From contig OY294067.1 of the NCBI GenBank assembly GCA_958510875.1, forward strand, positions 145,870,675 to 145,934,674: a stretch of 64,000 nt of DNA. Reading direction: 5' to 3'. This document shows, piece after piece, positions 10,947-22,256 of this stretch. The notes beneath the pieces were generated by a model. It was not told where the DNA came from. It ran no database searches and worked only from the letters and a program-made list of their open reading frames with translations. Source of the DNA: Endomychus coccineus. Its lineage: Eukaryota > Arthropoda > Insecta > Coleoptera > Endomychidae. The position numbers were made by a program, and so were the translations under genes. Within the stretch, counting starts at the first letter, position 1; each line of letters begins with the position of its first letter.

Positions 10947-11422
10947 TGTTCAAATCGAAATATTTAACAATTATCTTTTTGAATCGATCGAAAGTAACGT
11001 CTGGGGATACGTGCTCATCAAACACGTGTTTTACATTTATTAAATTCACAGGATGTGTCATCAAAAATGAAGATAGAATTTGGTTTTGCATCGTTCGGAC
11101 TTATAATTTCTTCATTGTATTTATATGGGAAATGACCAACTCCTTTCTCTTGTTCCAAAATCTCCTGCAACAGTATGTATTTATCTTGATATAATGACTT
11201 CGGATATACGTAAACGTTTTCAAACTTGACACCATTTGGATTGAATAACAACGATAACATAACGTTTGTTTTTCCGCATCCGCTCAGACAACAAATTAAA
11301 GCACGAAAAGACTTTGGTAACAGTTTACCATGTTTACCAACGCGATTAGTTCCAACTTTCAAATCTAAATTCTCGATTGGAAGTGTCTCTTCTTGTTGAA
11401 CGGTCTTCATCGTGTGAAACAT
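10903..11422 (-). pseudogene. Packaging ATPase (FtsK/HerA-like), outer copy, deleted
   Basis: The N-terminal part matches the inner ATPase, with P-loop SGCGKT (preceded by CL instead of GP) and the Walker B region IFIFDD. About 57 codons are missing directly after Walker B, causing a frameshift. The C-terminus (FDEHVSPDVTFDRF...GRYLKGFD) continues in another frame, and a further ~42-bp segment present in the inner copy is absent. Not functional. Confidence 0.85.
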
Positions 11423-11479
11423 TTCTACTTAATGATAACGTATAAAAGGAAAAATCACCAGAGCGTATGCTCATTAACA
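11423..11479. promoter_or_regulatory. Divergent promoter, ATPase/PLA2 (outer)
   Basis: The 57-bp gap between divergent genes holds TATAAAAG at 11441-11448, about 32 bp before the PLA2 start. The inner copy has the same box at 23922. Confidence 0.4.
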
Positions 11480-12251
11480 ATGTTGATTCATCAAGGTGAA
11501 GGTTTATTGAATACACTCATAAACAAGCTCCCGTTAAAATTACACATTCCTTCATATCAATTCTGTGGTCTCGGAACTAAATTGGAAAATCATCTTGCAC
11601 CGCGGTGATAAAGGTATCAATCCTTTAGATTTCGCTTCTCGCGAACACGATATAGCTTATTCACAAAACAAATCTCTGGAGGAACGTCATAAGGCCGATG
11701 AAATATTAGAGGACGCTGCTTGGAAACGAGTTAAATCAAGAGACGCTAGAGCAGGTGAAATACTCTCTAGTTTTTTGGTTACCGGTGGGATGAAGGTTGA
11801 ATGAAAACTGGGTATGGGTATCGAAAAATGGAGGCGACAACGAGGATGTTGTTTTCGGAAATATATTGTTGGAAGCATCGCAAAGTCAATGGAGCCATCT
11901 TCTTCATTGAGAAAGTCCGCTATGAACGCGTTGAAAGCCGCACGGATCGCGATTAAACGAGCAGGAGGTAAAAAGCGTATCAGAGTACCAAGAGTAATAC
12001 CACTACCAAAATCTGAAGGATTCCTCCCACTATTACTACCCATCTTGGGAGCTCTAGGAGCCTTAGGATCCGTTGCAGGAGGTGCAAGTGCTATAGCAAA
12101 TACGGTGGTTAACGCTAAAAATGCCAAAAAGAAGTTTGAAGAAGATGAACGTCACAACAAAGCTATGGAATCGCTGGGAAAAGGTTTATACTTGAAACGC
12201 AACGCTAGAGGAGGATATGGATTGTTTCTGAAGCAGCAAAAAAACTATTAA
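11480..12251 (+). pseudogene. PLA2-type minor virion protein, outer copy
   Basis: Homologous to the inner gene at 23961-24737. A one-base insertion near 11600 shifts the frame inside the Ca-loop/HD region, and a stop follows GGMKVE at 11802-11804. The C-terminal part (LPLLLPILGALGALGSVAGG, then KGLYLKRN) stays open. The catalytic CREHDIAYS is here SREHDIAYS, so the first Cys is also lost. Confidence 0.85.
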
Positions 12252-12274
12252 TTGAGCTACCCGATGATAGACCA

Positions 12275-12627
12275 ATGTACGATCGAGATTTGATACGTTT
12301 CGCTAGAATTCTGAAAATCCCAAATTTTCGAGGTGTCTTTATGCGAGATACGCTACCGCACAAACTTAGCGTCGTGAATGTATCATTCTAAATTTGGACT
12401 TCACTAAAAACAACGGAACGCATTGGGTAGCGTTCAGAAAAATCGACAACGATGTAGAATATTTTGATTCTTTTGGAAATTTGAAGCCACCAAAGGAACT
12501 GGTTCGATATTTGGGTGAGAACGTTAGGATTTCCTACAATAACGACACCTATCAGAACTATAATCAAGTGATATGTGGACAGCTGTGTATGAAATTTCTC
12601 AGTCACACTCGATTATTCGAAGAGTAA
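12275..12627 (+). pseudogene. Adenain-like protease, outer copy, frameshifted
   Basis: Matches the inner protease at 24758-25111. A one-base deletion near 12367 (after TLPHK) breaks the frame. The second part carries the catalytic motifs THWVAF, DSFGN and CGQLC in the shifted frame to 12627. Confidence 0.85.
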
Positions 12628-12642
12628 CAACCACACACCACC

Positions 12643-13155
12643 ATGGATTTCACTTCTGCAGTAATACAATACATATGTGAAAATGAGAGTAGTAGTGGGA
12701 GTAGTTTGAGGAGAATCATCGATTTTATTTATGGATATTTGATCGAGGCTATCAATAAACCTACGAGCGAACTTAAACGTAAGAATTCAACGTTTCTACC
12801 GATGGAATACATCCTAAAACATTTGGATGTGGTGTTTCTCAATCAGAATGAGGTTCCGGAACATATGTTTGATCACCTTTACCGTCATATGCAGTGTAAG
12901 GAACATGTCGATGAAGATTGCGATGGTCCACAACCCCCACGCAAATTATGTTCTCAATGTTTATCTGAGCAGATTTCTCACATCATGGAGAACGAGGAAA
13001 TAACTCATAACGAGAAGCAAGTGTTGATAGAAGAAGTTTGCAAAAACGACACATACTTTATGAGATCATACTTATTCCATCTATTAATGTTAAAATATAA
13101 AAAGAGATGTTTCAATAAATTTTTATCAGTATCATGTCTCAGTTGTTCACGTTAA
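12643..13155 (+). CDS. Unknown Polinton protein, outer copy with stop loss
   Basis: Matches the inner 153-aa gene at 25127-25588 along its length. The inner stop TAG is AAG here, so the frame runs on about 17 more codons and overlaps the penton start. The C-terminal half has a Cys/Pro-rich knuckle (HVDEDCDG..PPRKLCSQCL). Function unknown. It lies between protease and penton in both elements, so a virion-assembly role is plausible but not shown. Confidence 0.6.
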   Translation: MDFTSAVIQYICENESSSGSSLRRIIDFIYGYLIEAINKPTSELKRKNSTFLPMEYILKHLDVVFLNQNEVPEHMFDHLYRHMQCKEHVDEDCDGPQPPRKLCSQCLSEQISHIMENEEITHNEKQVLIEEVCKNDTYFMRSYLFHLLMLKYKKRCFNKFLSVSCLSCSR

Positions 13156-13833
13156 CAAGCACCAACCATATATTCTCGTTTACACCGCATAATTCGATTG
13201 TGCTGAGGCCAGACAAAAAATATTATTTACTATTGTTGGGATTCAATTCATACAATTCCATACCCAATATAGAGAAAGAGAATTTCTACTATTACTTAGA
13301 AGGAGATAAAACAAAAGCGAATACTAAGACTCTTGAAGCGATAACAATTCCGGCTGGAAACTATGAGATAAGCGATATCGAAGAATTTATCAAGAAAAAA
13401 TTGAAGGTTAAAGAAGATATGTTCTAGCTGAAACCGAATAACAATACGTTAAAGTGTGAAATATTCCATAAAAATCACGATATTCCGTTTGAAAAAAACG
13501 ATAGTCTTGCTAAAATATTAGAATTTTCGCGGGAGGTATTGAAGAAGGGGTTGGTGCACGTGTCTGATTTATCTGTCAACATAATAGAAAACACCAACAT
13601 ACATTTCAAGTCGAACATTACAGTGAGAGCCTTCTATCGAAATAGACCTGCGCATACGATCTACGATTTTCCTATCACCATCGACCCCGGCTATAGGATT
13701 GTGGAGCGTCCAAAGAATCCTCTCTATCTACCAGATTATCAACATAATTGTACTAGCTTCAGATCAGCATTTGAAATCAATAAACTTTCGTGGTGAAGAA
13801 AGTATTCTACATTTACATTTACAAGAAGTATAG
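13134..13833 (+). pseudogene. Penton (single jelly-roll minor capsid), outer copy
   Basis: Begins MSQLFTL and matches the inner gene at 25618-26330. The TCG codon of the inner copy at the IFSLKP position is TAG here (13425-13427), and a ~15-bp loss near 13730 shifts the frame before the C-terminal NFRGEES segment. Unlike the inner copy, it keeps the correct length of the A-run near 13492. Confidence 0.8.
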
Positions 13834-14002
13834 AAAATATGGGGTTGTTTGTGGAAAACAACAACAATAAAAACAATTCCTCCACCACATCATCATCAGT
13901 CTTCAACAAAACACCTAAAGTGCGTGACCTACTCACCAGAGCCAACATCTTAATTTTGAAATCATCGGGGTTTCGTCTTAAACAAGAATATCATTATCCA
14001 AA

Positions 14003-14261
14003 ATGGAGTATGCACGTAACAGTAGCGATGCCAGAGATGTTCATCATACAGCGATCATCTCACCTATTTTCGATATATACCAGGAACCGAAATATGATGA
14101 ATCGATTCGAAAAGCCGAGTACAGATCGATTACACCATTCGTCAAGGCGTTCAATAACAGCGATATCATAGAGTTTGGACGCTTTTTTTGCTATGAAAGA
14201 TACTCTGTTGGCAATCAAAGGGAAAATTGAAGTTAATGGAGTGGGGAATGTAATATTGGTA
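14003..14261 (+). pseudogene. Major capsid protein, 5' part (outer), cut by inner Polinton
   Basis: Codes for the capsid N-terminus (YARNSSDARDVHHTAII...). It has a 13-bp deletion near 14178 compared with the inner copy, and the first ATG used by the inner gene is ATA. The gene is interrupted after VILV at 14261 by the inner element. The rest continues at 31028, beyond the duplicated target site. Confidence 0.9.
14256..14261. repeat. Target site duplication TTGGTA (left)
   Basis: TTGGTA directly precedes the inner element's AGTAGATA end. The same six bases follow its other end at 31022-31027, and the uninterrupted inner capsid gene has ATTGGTACC at this position. A 6-bp duplication is the known Polinton signature. 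Confidence 0.95.
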
Positions 14262-14570
14262 AGTAGATAAGGAAGTGTGACGTCACTTCCGGTCTGTGCT
14301 CCGGAATTTGTAATTATCAGGTCTCCACTTCCGGTCTGCGCTGGCGATGTGTGTTATCGGGTAGATAACGTTATCGGCTAGATAGCGTTATCAGTGATTG
14401 TGAGTCACCCGGATTGGCATCCAGTGTGTGTGATTAGTGTTATCGGGTAGATAACGTTATCGACTAGATAGCGTTATCAGTGATTGTGAGTCACCCATGC
14501 TGGCGATGTGTGTAATTAGTGTTATCGGGTAGATAACGTTATCGGCTAGATAGCGTGATTGTGAGTTTGG
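14262..14570 (+). repeat. Left terminal repeat of inner Polinton with palindromic subrepeats
   Basis: The terminal ~100 bp match the right end inverted, apart from a ~20-bp loss after AGTAGATA. Three ~82-90-bp subrepeats follow, each with the perfect palindrome GATAACGTTATC (14364-14375, 14450-14461, 14532-14543) and a near copy GATAGCGTTATC. Homology to the right repeat stops near 14570. Confidence 0.85.
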
Positions 14571-15610
14571 TTGTTTGAATTTTATCTACGTATAATTAGA
14601 AATGCTTAGTTTGAAATATTAATCTTATCAATGAGGTTTCCTGTCATCAACAAGTCGTAACTTGTATGTGGTATATAATAGAGCGATTGTATTCAATTTT
14701 AAACGGAAACAGATAACACTTTGTTTTGCAACCAACTGATTGTATGCGGTTGATATTTTATCTACGAGAAATGCTTAGTTTGAAATATTAATCTTATCAA
14801 CAACAAAATGAAAACGTAAACTGTTTCTTGTGCTGATATTGATAACTTAGCAAATTAGCGTGGGAATGTGTCACGTAGGCAACTGTAGGAATCGCGCGCA
14901 GCGTAGATAAGAAGGTGGAAATGGTATTGTCTCGAATATAATTTAATCATTACACATTTGATTCTCTAACGTGCAACTCGTGTTTTTTGTGTGGTGCAAT
15001 TTGAGGTAAGTCTATATCATTATTTGATTGAGAAGACTCTCATTTCAAGTTGATATATTCCAAATGAATATGATTCGTATGATAATAAACTCGATTTAGG
15101 GAACTTTTATTTCAAATTAACTTCATGTCAACAAGCTAGCTCTCCACTTAAATTCACACACCGATTATTACATTTACTTACTATTGTACACTCAGATTCA
15201 CACCGATTATTACATTCACTAACTATTGTTTTCTCGACCGATGTTTTGGAGATATGCCGAATTCTTTTGAGTAATATTCATCCTTGTTCAATTTGTGGTA
15301 AGTCTATATTATTATTTGATTGAGAAAACTCTCATTTCAAGTTGATATATTTCAAATTAACTTCAAATGAATATGATTCGTATCATAATAAACTCGATTT
15401 AGGGAACTTTTATTTCAAATTGATACATTTCAAATTAACTTCATGTCAACAAGCTAGCTCTCCACTTAAATTCACACCGATTATTACATTCACTTACTAT
15501 TGTACACTGAGATTCACACCGATCATTACATTTACTAACTATTGTTTTCTCGATCGATGTTTTGGAAATATACCGAATTCTTTTGAGTAATATTTATCCT
15601 TGTTATAGAT
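14571..15610. repeat. Leader region with direct repeats upstream of PolB
   Basis: Two kinds of repeats. A ~35-bp unit GAAATGCTTAGTTTGAAATA... occurs near 14600 and 14770. A ~300-bp block (about 15001-15292) is repeated at 15293-15605. Each long copy starts with GGTAAGTCTATAT, a good splice-donor match. No coding frame is convincing here. It could be an untranslated, possibly spliced, PolB leader. Confidence 0.6.
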
Positions 15611-15614
15611 ATAG

Positions 15615-15800
15615 TTTGGAGAATCTGTGCTAGCAGAGATTGACGATTTCGGTGTTTTCCTCCCAAAACGTTTAACACCACTACTCAAACCTCTGTTGGA
15701 TCGCATCAATGAAAAACAATGTATAGGACTGATTCATAGAGGAGAGGAACATTTTGGGAAATCGAATCCAGCAGCAAAAATCGAGTTCCGAGAGATTTAG
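15615..15800 (+). other. Short open frame or exon before PolB
   Basis: A 62-codon open frame without an ATG, beginning just after a TTATAG acceptor-like site and ending at TAG. It contains FGVFLPKRL and HRGEEHFGKS. Not recognised. It is followed by another GGTAAG donor-like site at about 15833 and then PolB. It may be an exon of an early transcript or chance. Confidence 0.25.
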
Positions 15801-15860
15801 GGGGCGTTCGCAGACTTCAAAGTGGTGGGTGTAAGGTAAGACTTTTGTTCTATTATTATC

Positions 15861-18800
15861 ATGAACTCTATTTCAACGATTAGCACCGAAATTGTTAAAA
15901 TTATCGATCAGGCTCGAAAAGATTTGTATAAGTCAAAATTTTCCCCTCAGGAAACAACGAAATGGATAGATTTTTGTACGAAATATATCCGTACGTTCTC
16001 GAGACATTTGATGAAAGATGATTTGAGTTTAGCTAATAAGAATCAACTTCAGACAAATATCGGTCATATAAAGCGTTTCAAAATTTTATTACAAATTAGA
16101 AATAAATCATCTATATCAAATAAGAATCGCAGTGATAGAATCAGATGGGGGGATGGACAGTCTGCTTCTAAATGTAGAATAAGAACCGGATTGATTATCA
16201 ATATTTCGCATTTAGACCCAATTAATTTTTTATATGATGCTTTTCATCTTTTCAATACTAGAATCTCCAAAATCCTCCATGAATATAATTTTATTAAAGT
16301 TAATTCAACATTTTGTGGTGAGTACATTAAGGGAAACGTTAACGATGAACTTATTCAGACAGATTTTAAATATTTTCATACACGATCAATAGGAATAGAT
16401 AATACAACGAATTCATTAGAATGGTATAAAGATAGTATTATTGAGAAACTTTCTACAAAATTAGAAGAATTCCAAGAGGAAGATTCAAATTGGAGTCTCA
16501 GAAATATAGTAAGTCTGCAAATAAATATCAATAAACACGAAGTAATTAATTCAGGATCTTCATATATAGTTCTTCCTAAAGAAATTGCGGATAAACATGC
16601 TGTTATCAATGTTAAAAATTATGATGAGTATTGTTTCGCTTGGGCAGTAACAGCTGGATTACACCCTGCTACTACACATTCAGATAGAATCACTTCATAT
16701 CCTCATTTTAGTACTGTTTTGAATTTACAAAATTTAACTTTCCCGATGCCTATTTCACAAATCCATTTATTCGAGAAGCTGAATAATATAAGCATTCACG
16801 TTTTTGTGTTAGAATTATGCGATAAAACAGATGGTGCTGCTGATAAGGAAAAATTAAAGGTTCTCCCCGCATATCTATCAAAAAATAAACTAGAAACGCA
16901 CTTTAATTTGTTGTTGATTCAGGATAAATATTATCGCGATGTAGAATCTTCAGATACATCGAATTTTGTTAATCCAATAGTTAAATTCCATTATTGCTTG
17001 ATTAAAAATTTAGCTCGACTTGATAATTCGCAAATTACTACTAGAAATAAAACTTATTTATGTGAACGTTGTTTGAATAATTTCTGGAGTGAGATCAAGT
17101 ATAATAATCATATCGAGGATTGTGGTAAGATGAATACATGTAAAATAAAATTCCCTAAGGAAGACCATTTAGTTTTCAAGAATTATTCAAATAAAATTCC
17201 AATGCCATTTGTGATTTATTTCGATTTTGAGGCTCTATTGCTACCAATCCAAAACTGTTCTCCATCAAATTCAGCTTCATACACCAACCGAAAACAATTA
17301 CATGAAGCTTACAGTGTAGGCTATTATCTGAAATGTTATTTTGATGATTCCATTTCGAAATATGATAGTTATAGAGGTTCAGAACCAGCCAAATGGTTAA
17401 CCGAACAATTAGACGAAATTAGTATATTCATAGAGAAGAAATTGAAGTGTAACATACCTATGAGTTTGAGTGCGGTTGATTTATCATCCATAATGGGGGA
17501 AACTAAATGTCATATTTGTGAAAAATGTTTTACCGATGGGGATATACGTGTAAGAGACCACTGTCATTTCACTGGGGTTTTTTGCGGCTTAGCACACCAA
17601 CATTGTAATTTACAATATAAACATAAATTTATAGTGCCTGTTTTAGCTCATAATCTATCTGGGTATGATATGTTCCTATTGATACGAGATTTAGCTAAAG
17701 CGAACAAACAGAACATTCAAGTACTACCAATCAATAAAGAAAAATATATAAGTTTTACTAGAGGTTCCTTCTCTTCCCCAGTTAAATTCCGTTTTATCGA
17801 TTCATGTACATTTTTAAATCCATCACTAGATGGGCTGGTGTCCTTTTTGGATGTTGATCAATTGAAAATTTTGAAGCGTGAATATAATCATTTGACAAAC
17901 GATCAGTTCAAATTATTAACCCGTAAGGGGGTTTTTCCATATGAATATTTAGATAGTTGGAATAAATTGAGCGAACCAAATTTACCACCAATCGAAAATT
18001 TTTATAATAAATTGAAAGATGAATCAATAAGTGAAGGAGACTATGAACATGCTCAAAACGTTTGGCAAAAATTTAATTGTAGTAATTTAGGTGAGTATTC
18101 CGATTTATACTTGAAAACAGATGTTTTGCTGTTGGCAGATGTTTTTGAAAATTTCATAGCCAAATGTTTAGAGATATATAAACTTGATCCTACGTATAAT
18201 TCCACTCTACCGGGCTTCTCATGGGAGTGTATGTTGAAATATACAAATAATTCTCTTCAGTTTCTAAGAGATATAGATATGATTATGTTTATAGAAAGGG
18301 GGATACGAGGAGGTGTTAGTCAATGTAGCAATAGATTCGCGGCTGCTAATAATAAGTATATGAAAGATTATAATTCACAAGAGGAAAGTAGCTATCTCAT
18401 GTATTTTGATGTTTGTAATTCATATGGGTGGGCTATGGCGCAATATTTACCTTATGGTAACTTTGTATGGTACGATGATCTTAACATCGATGTAAGAGAC
18501 ATTTCGGATGAAAGTCCTGTTGGATATATTCTAGAAGTAGATCTAGAATACCCTCAGAAATTACATGACACCCACAAAGACTTACCGCTATGTCCATTGC
18601 ACTCTACACCTCCCAATGCTAAACAAGCAAAATTACTATCGACGTTATACAATAAATCTAAATATATAATTCATTATAGGAATTTGAAACAATGTTTAGC
18701 GTTGGGGATGGTGTTGAAGAAGGTACATAGAATCCTTAAGTTTAGCCAATCCAATTGGTTGGAAGCTTATATCGATTTAAATACACGATTACGTGCAGCT

Positions 18801-19631
18801 GCAAAGAATAAATTCGAGGAGGCTCTTTTCAAACTCATTATAAATGCAATATTTGGGAAATCGATGGAGAACGTACGTAAGCATCGGAGCGTTAAATTAG
18901 TTAATAAATGGTATGGACCATTTGGAGCGCGATACTATATTTCGCAACCGAATTTCAATAGTAGAAAGATTTTTGATGGAAATTTGATGGCAATCGAGCA
19001 GAACAAACTCGAAATCTTATTTAATAAACCAATTTATATAGGAATGGCTATTTTAGATATTTCAAAAACTTGTGTGTTTGATTTTCATTATAACTTTATG
19101 CTGAAAATATATAAAGATCCCGAAGCGATAAGGCTGTGTTATACAGATACTGATAGTTTGATCTATCATATTATAACAGACGATGATATTTATGAGACCA
19201 TTATGAAGAAAAACGTTCAATAATTTGACACTAGCGATTATGCATTAGATAATATTTTTGAAATTCCACCTATAAACAAGAAAGTGGTCGGATTAATGAA
19301 GGACGAGAACAAAGGACATATAATGACAAAGTTCATCGGTTTACGCTCTAAAATGTACAGTTATAAGGTGGAAGGGAAAGAACCCGTTAAAAAAGCTAAA
19401 GGTATTAGAGATTCGGTTTTGAAATATTCTATAATTTTTGAGGATTATGTTAAATGTCTTGAAGAAGAAATCGAGATATATAGAGTCCAAAAATCTATCA
19501 GATCTTTCAACTTCAACCTCTACACTATGGAACAAAATAAAATTGCCCTCAGCCCTTTTGACAACAAGAGGTTCCTGATAAAGAATAGAACAAACACCTT
19601 ACCTTATGGACACTATTCACTATTATCTTAA
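15861..19631 (+). CDS. Protein-primed family B DNA polymerase, one in-frame stop
   Basis: Replicates the Polinton genome. The frame runs 1120 codons to TAA at 19221-19223, then continues in the same frame for ~135 more codons (FDTSDY...HYSLLS) to 19631, for a total of ~1256. Seen in order: an N-terminal region with INVKNYDEYCFAW (~255), a CCHC-type finger CERCLNNF...HIEDC (~400), exonuclease I YFDFEALL (~455), an HNH-like Cys/His cluster CHICEKC...HQHCN (~550-590), exonuclease II AHNLSGYDMF, polymerase A YFDVCNSYGWAM (~855), polymerase B NAIFGKSMEN, and polymerase C YTDTDSL (~1097). All catalytic motifs lie upstream of the stop, but the stop cuts a conserved C-terminal region, so the gene is probably inactive. 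The first ATG follows a splice-donor-like leader. Confidence 0.93.
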
Positions 19632-19905
19632 TGTTTGTTTCGATATGTTAGTTTTGATATTTGTATCGTATTTGTATTCATATATTTTAATAAAAAATCT
19701 TTCTCTGATGTATGTGTTAATTTTAATATTTGTATTGTATTTGTATTCATTTGTCTTAATAAAAAATCTTTCTATGATGTTTGTGTTAATTTTAATATTT
19801 GTATTGATATGCTAATTGTAATTGTATTCATATGTTACATACTTGTTTTAGTAAAAACTTTCTATGATGTGTGTTTTTTAATAAAAACAAAAACTGTTGA
19901 TCATA
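19632..19905. repeat. AT-rich tandem repeats between convergent genes
   Basis: About three imperfect ~65-bp units containing TTTTAATATTTGTATTG and AATAAAAAATC lie between the PolB 3' end and the 3' end of the minus-strand block. The AATAAA boxes probably serve as poly(A) signals. Confidence 0.6.
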
Positions 19906-19907
19906 TT

Positions 19908-20579
19908 TTATTGTTCTAAATCATACAAAACCTTATTTTTATAGTAAAATAACATTTCTTTAAGTGTATTGGTCAGTAAACATTTTGGCGATGAAATATT
20001 AATAAAACAATATAAGAGTTCTAATGCACTGGCATGATTCCTCATGCTTTTTATCACATCAATAACATTGTGATAGTATGGAGAAAAATCAAATTGTTCT
20101 TGAAAAGACACTCGATGTGATAACACTCCATCGTTGATATTAATAATTTCTCGAACATCTTCCTCACACAACCAAAAATGAATACCATGCTTCGTAACTT
20201 GAAGTACTTTTTCATTATTGTCCCACACAAGTTGAACTATTTGGCAATATTCATCGGATGCTATGGGGGCAGGATCGAAATCTGTTTGTAAACTTGAGAA
20301 GAAATCTCTGATTTCAGTTCGAAGAATTTCGATGAAGTCATACCATTCCAGCAGTCCAAAGGTGAGTTTACAATTTTGCGAAGAATGGATAAGTGATATT
20401 GTTGGTGCGAAGATTCGCATAGGACTCAATCCACACTTTATTTCATAACCCCCCTTCAATGGGTATGTTGTATTCAACAATAGAAATTTTTCATCCCGAA
20501 TTAACATTTCAAACTCTTCAAACATTCGATCTAACTCGGAACTATCTTCGGATGTACCACCACTATCTTGGTACGACAT
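19908..20579 (-). CDS. Unknown 223-aa Polinton protein (inner copy)
   Basis: Intact frame from MSYQDSGG, closely similar to the 222-aa gene at 9148-9816. Function not recognised. The N-terminus is acidic. A segment CGLSPMRIFAPTI...LTFGLLEWYDF may form a small beta-fold of the kind seen in many arthropod Polinton proteins, and the C-terminal ~100 residues look helical (EEDVREII..., SALELLYCFI). It is the last gene of the minus-strand block that starts near the ATPase. Its survival in both elements makes it a reliable marker gene. Confidence 0.75.
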   Translation of the reverse strand: MSYQDSGGTSEDSSELDRMFEEFEMLIRDEKFLLLNTTYPLKGGYEIKCGLSPMRIFAPTISLIHSSQNCKLTFGLLEWYDFIEILRTEIRDFFSSLQTDFDPAPIASDEYCQIVQLVWDNNEKVLQVTKHGIHFWLCEEDVREIININDGVLSHRVSFQEQFDFSPYYHNVIDVIKSMRNHASALELLYCFINISSPKCLLTNTLKEMLFYYKNKVLYDLEQ

Positions 20580-20650
20580 TTTACTACAACTGAACTGATT
20601 GTTAGAGTTTCTCTAACATACAGCCTGAAGATCACACACGCACGCGCAGA

Positions 20651-21568
20651 TCATATAATATCACTTCTAGCAATCCAACTTTTCTCCTTTGTTCCCAACC
20701 ATTTGACGTACATTTTATCTTCTTTTTTCCGAAGCACTTTCTCAATCAAAAAGACATCAGGTTGTTTGGTCTTCTGCAATTCTTCCTCGTAGAAACAACC
20801 GCTAATTGAGGAGTTCTTCATATCCTCGAGTAGATACGTGACTGGGTTAGTGATTTTAACTTTTATAATTTTAAAGAGCTCCGCCGACCAATTGGGCGTA
20901 TATGATTTTTCGAAAATATGATTGGCTTTGCTTATACGTACCACATCGCCCACGTTGAATTTATGTGGTGAAGCCAACTTGAGGTGTGAGTAGGATCGCT
21001 TCTATATCACGCTCTCATTTTGTTTTGTCACCTTGAATGGAGCCATATTTATAGTTCTATGTTTACGTTTATTATATTTTTCAGTGATTTCTCGAAGTAT
21101 ATCAATCCATCTATATTTTCCTCCCAAACTAAATTGTTTGTAGAGCGCTTCTTTCAAGGTTCGAATAACACGTTCAGCAATGGCGGCTTTCTTCACACTA
21201 TACGTATTATAATGTTTGATTTTGTGTTTTTTCATCAGCTCATTAAAATGCTTATTAAGGAATTCTTTACCTTGGTCGCTTTGCAGATTCCTAGGTTTAC
21301 GTCCTCCTCCTCCTCCCTTAGTCAATATAGAATTAACTGCTTTCCGAACCTCGTCGGCTGATTTCTTTTTCAATGGACGAGTCCACACGAATTTCGAGAA
21401 GCAATCGATCATCACCAAAATATACTTGAATCCTCGATTTTCACGAGCATAATTACCCATTTCGGCTAGATCCATCTGCCACAAGTCATCCAGTCCCTTC
21501 AAAATTGTACGGCGACGTTTGAAATTTTTTCGGGCTGGCTTATGAATCTCATCGACAACTTGTTGCAT
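20651..21568 (-). CDS. Retrovirus-like integrase, one in-frame stop
   Basis: Inserts Polinton DNA and creates the 6-bp target duplication. Core from MQQVVDEIHKP: catalytic D in WQMDLAEM (~residue 32), D in LQSDQGKEF (~97) and E in AAIAERVIRTL (~130). There is no N-terminal HHCC finger. The core ends at TAG (21002-21004); the same frame continues into the SH3/chromo-like C-terminal domain (FNVGDVVRISKA...SWIARSDII) ending at 20651. The outer copy has TTG at the stop position, so the stop is a recent single-codon loss. It reads away from the fibre-like gene, about 10 bp apart. Confidence 0.92.
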
Positions 21569-21578
21569 CGTTTTTCAA

Positions 21579-22256
21579 TTATTGTCTAGTTAAAAGATTT
21601 TGAGTTATACGTTTCGGGTTGGTTGATGGGGTGGTAGCGTCATTTGGTCTTTTCTTCGAGGGTGTCGTCATACGTTGTTCCAACGCCAGCAGCCTACTCA
21701 CAATATCCTCCTGATGTACATCCATTATGTTATAATCTATAGCGATCTTGTTCAATTTATCATTATGATCACGCAAAATAACGCGTTGACTCTTATGATA
21801 TGTTTCGAAATTATCAGTGAATTTCTTGAAGATATCGAGTACATAAGCGGTATTCGCTCCAACGGTTTTGAGATATTTATCATTTTTCTTCTTGTATTCA
21901 TCCAATTCTTGATGTAAACTCGTGAAGCTAGCATCACTTTGATTTTTGTGCGATTGTATGTTGATGGAGAAACTACTCATCTCTCCAATTAATTTCTGAA
22001 TTTTATGTGAAAAGTCATCGTTGAAGATGCGCTCCAAGTTCTCCCCAATCTTCGCACTCACATCGTCGACATAAATCTTGCTTGCAACATCGTTCTTGAA
22101 TGTGGGCCTTTTCACATTACAAATTTTCACGTTCTCGATATCTGCATCGCCATCTGGTGTACGAGCTAGAACGTGTGGAAACATTGATTGTCGAAGAGCG
22201 TTGATGCTGGTTGAACCACCAATCACAGATCTTCGTCCAAACTTATCAAGACTCAT
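21579..22256 (-). CDS. Fibre-like coiled-coil protein
   Basis: 225 residues from MSLDKFGRRSV. The N-terminal segment with KNDVASKIYVDD resembles the repeat found at the start of phage and Polinton fibre proteins (xDAATKxYVDD). The middle (about residues 75-190) is a long heptad-like, Lys/Asp/Leu-rich coiled coil. The tail is basic and Pro/Thr-rich (TPSKKRPNDATTPS). I infer a host-attachment or vertex fibre anchored at the N-terminus, but no receptor-binding head is visible. The longer frame from 22289 adds a hydrophobic start, but MSLDKFG is the usual family start. It is absent from the outer element because of the 1.54-kb deletion. Confidence 0.7.
   Translation of the reverse strand: MSLDKFGRRSVIGGSTSINALRQSMFPHVLARTPDGDADIENVKICNVKRPTFKNDVASKIYVDDVSAKIGENLERIFNDDFSHKIQKLIGEMSSFSINIQSHKNQSDASFTSLHQELDEYKKKNDKYLKTVGANTAYVLDIFKKFTDNFETYHKSQRVILRDHNDKLNKIAIDYNIMDVHQEDIVSRLLALEQRMTTPSKKRPNDATTPSTNPKRITQNLLTRQ

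Noticed and set aside
11687..12127. Minus-strand frame antisense to PLA2 (also 24167-24607)
   Set aside because: Shadow of the PLA2 gene; the plus frame carries the recognised motifs.
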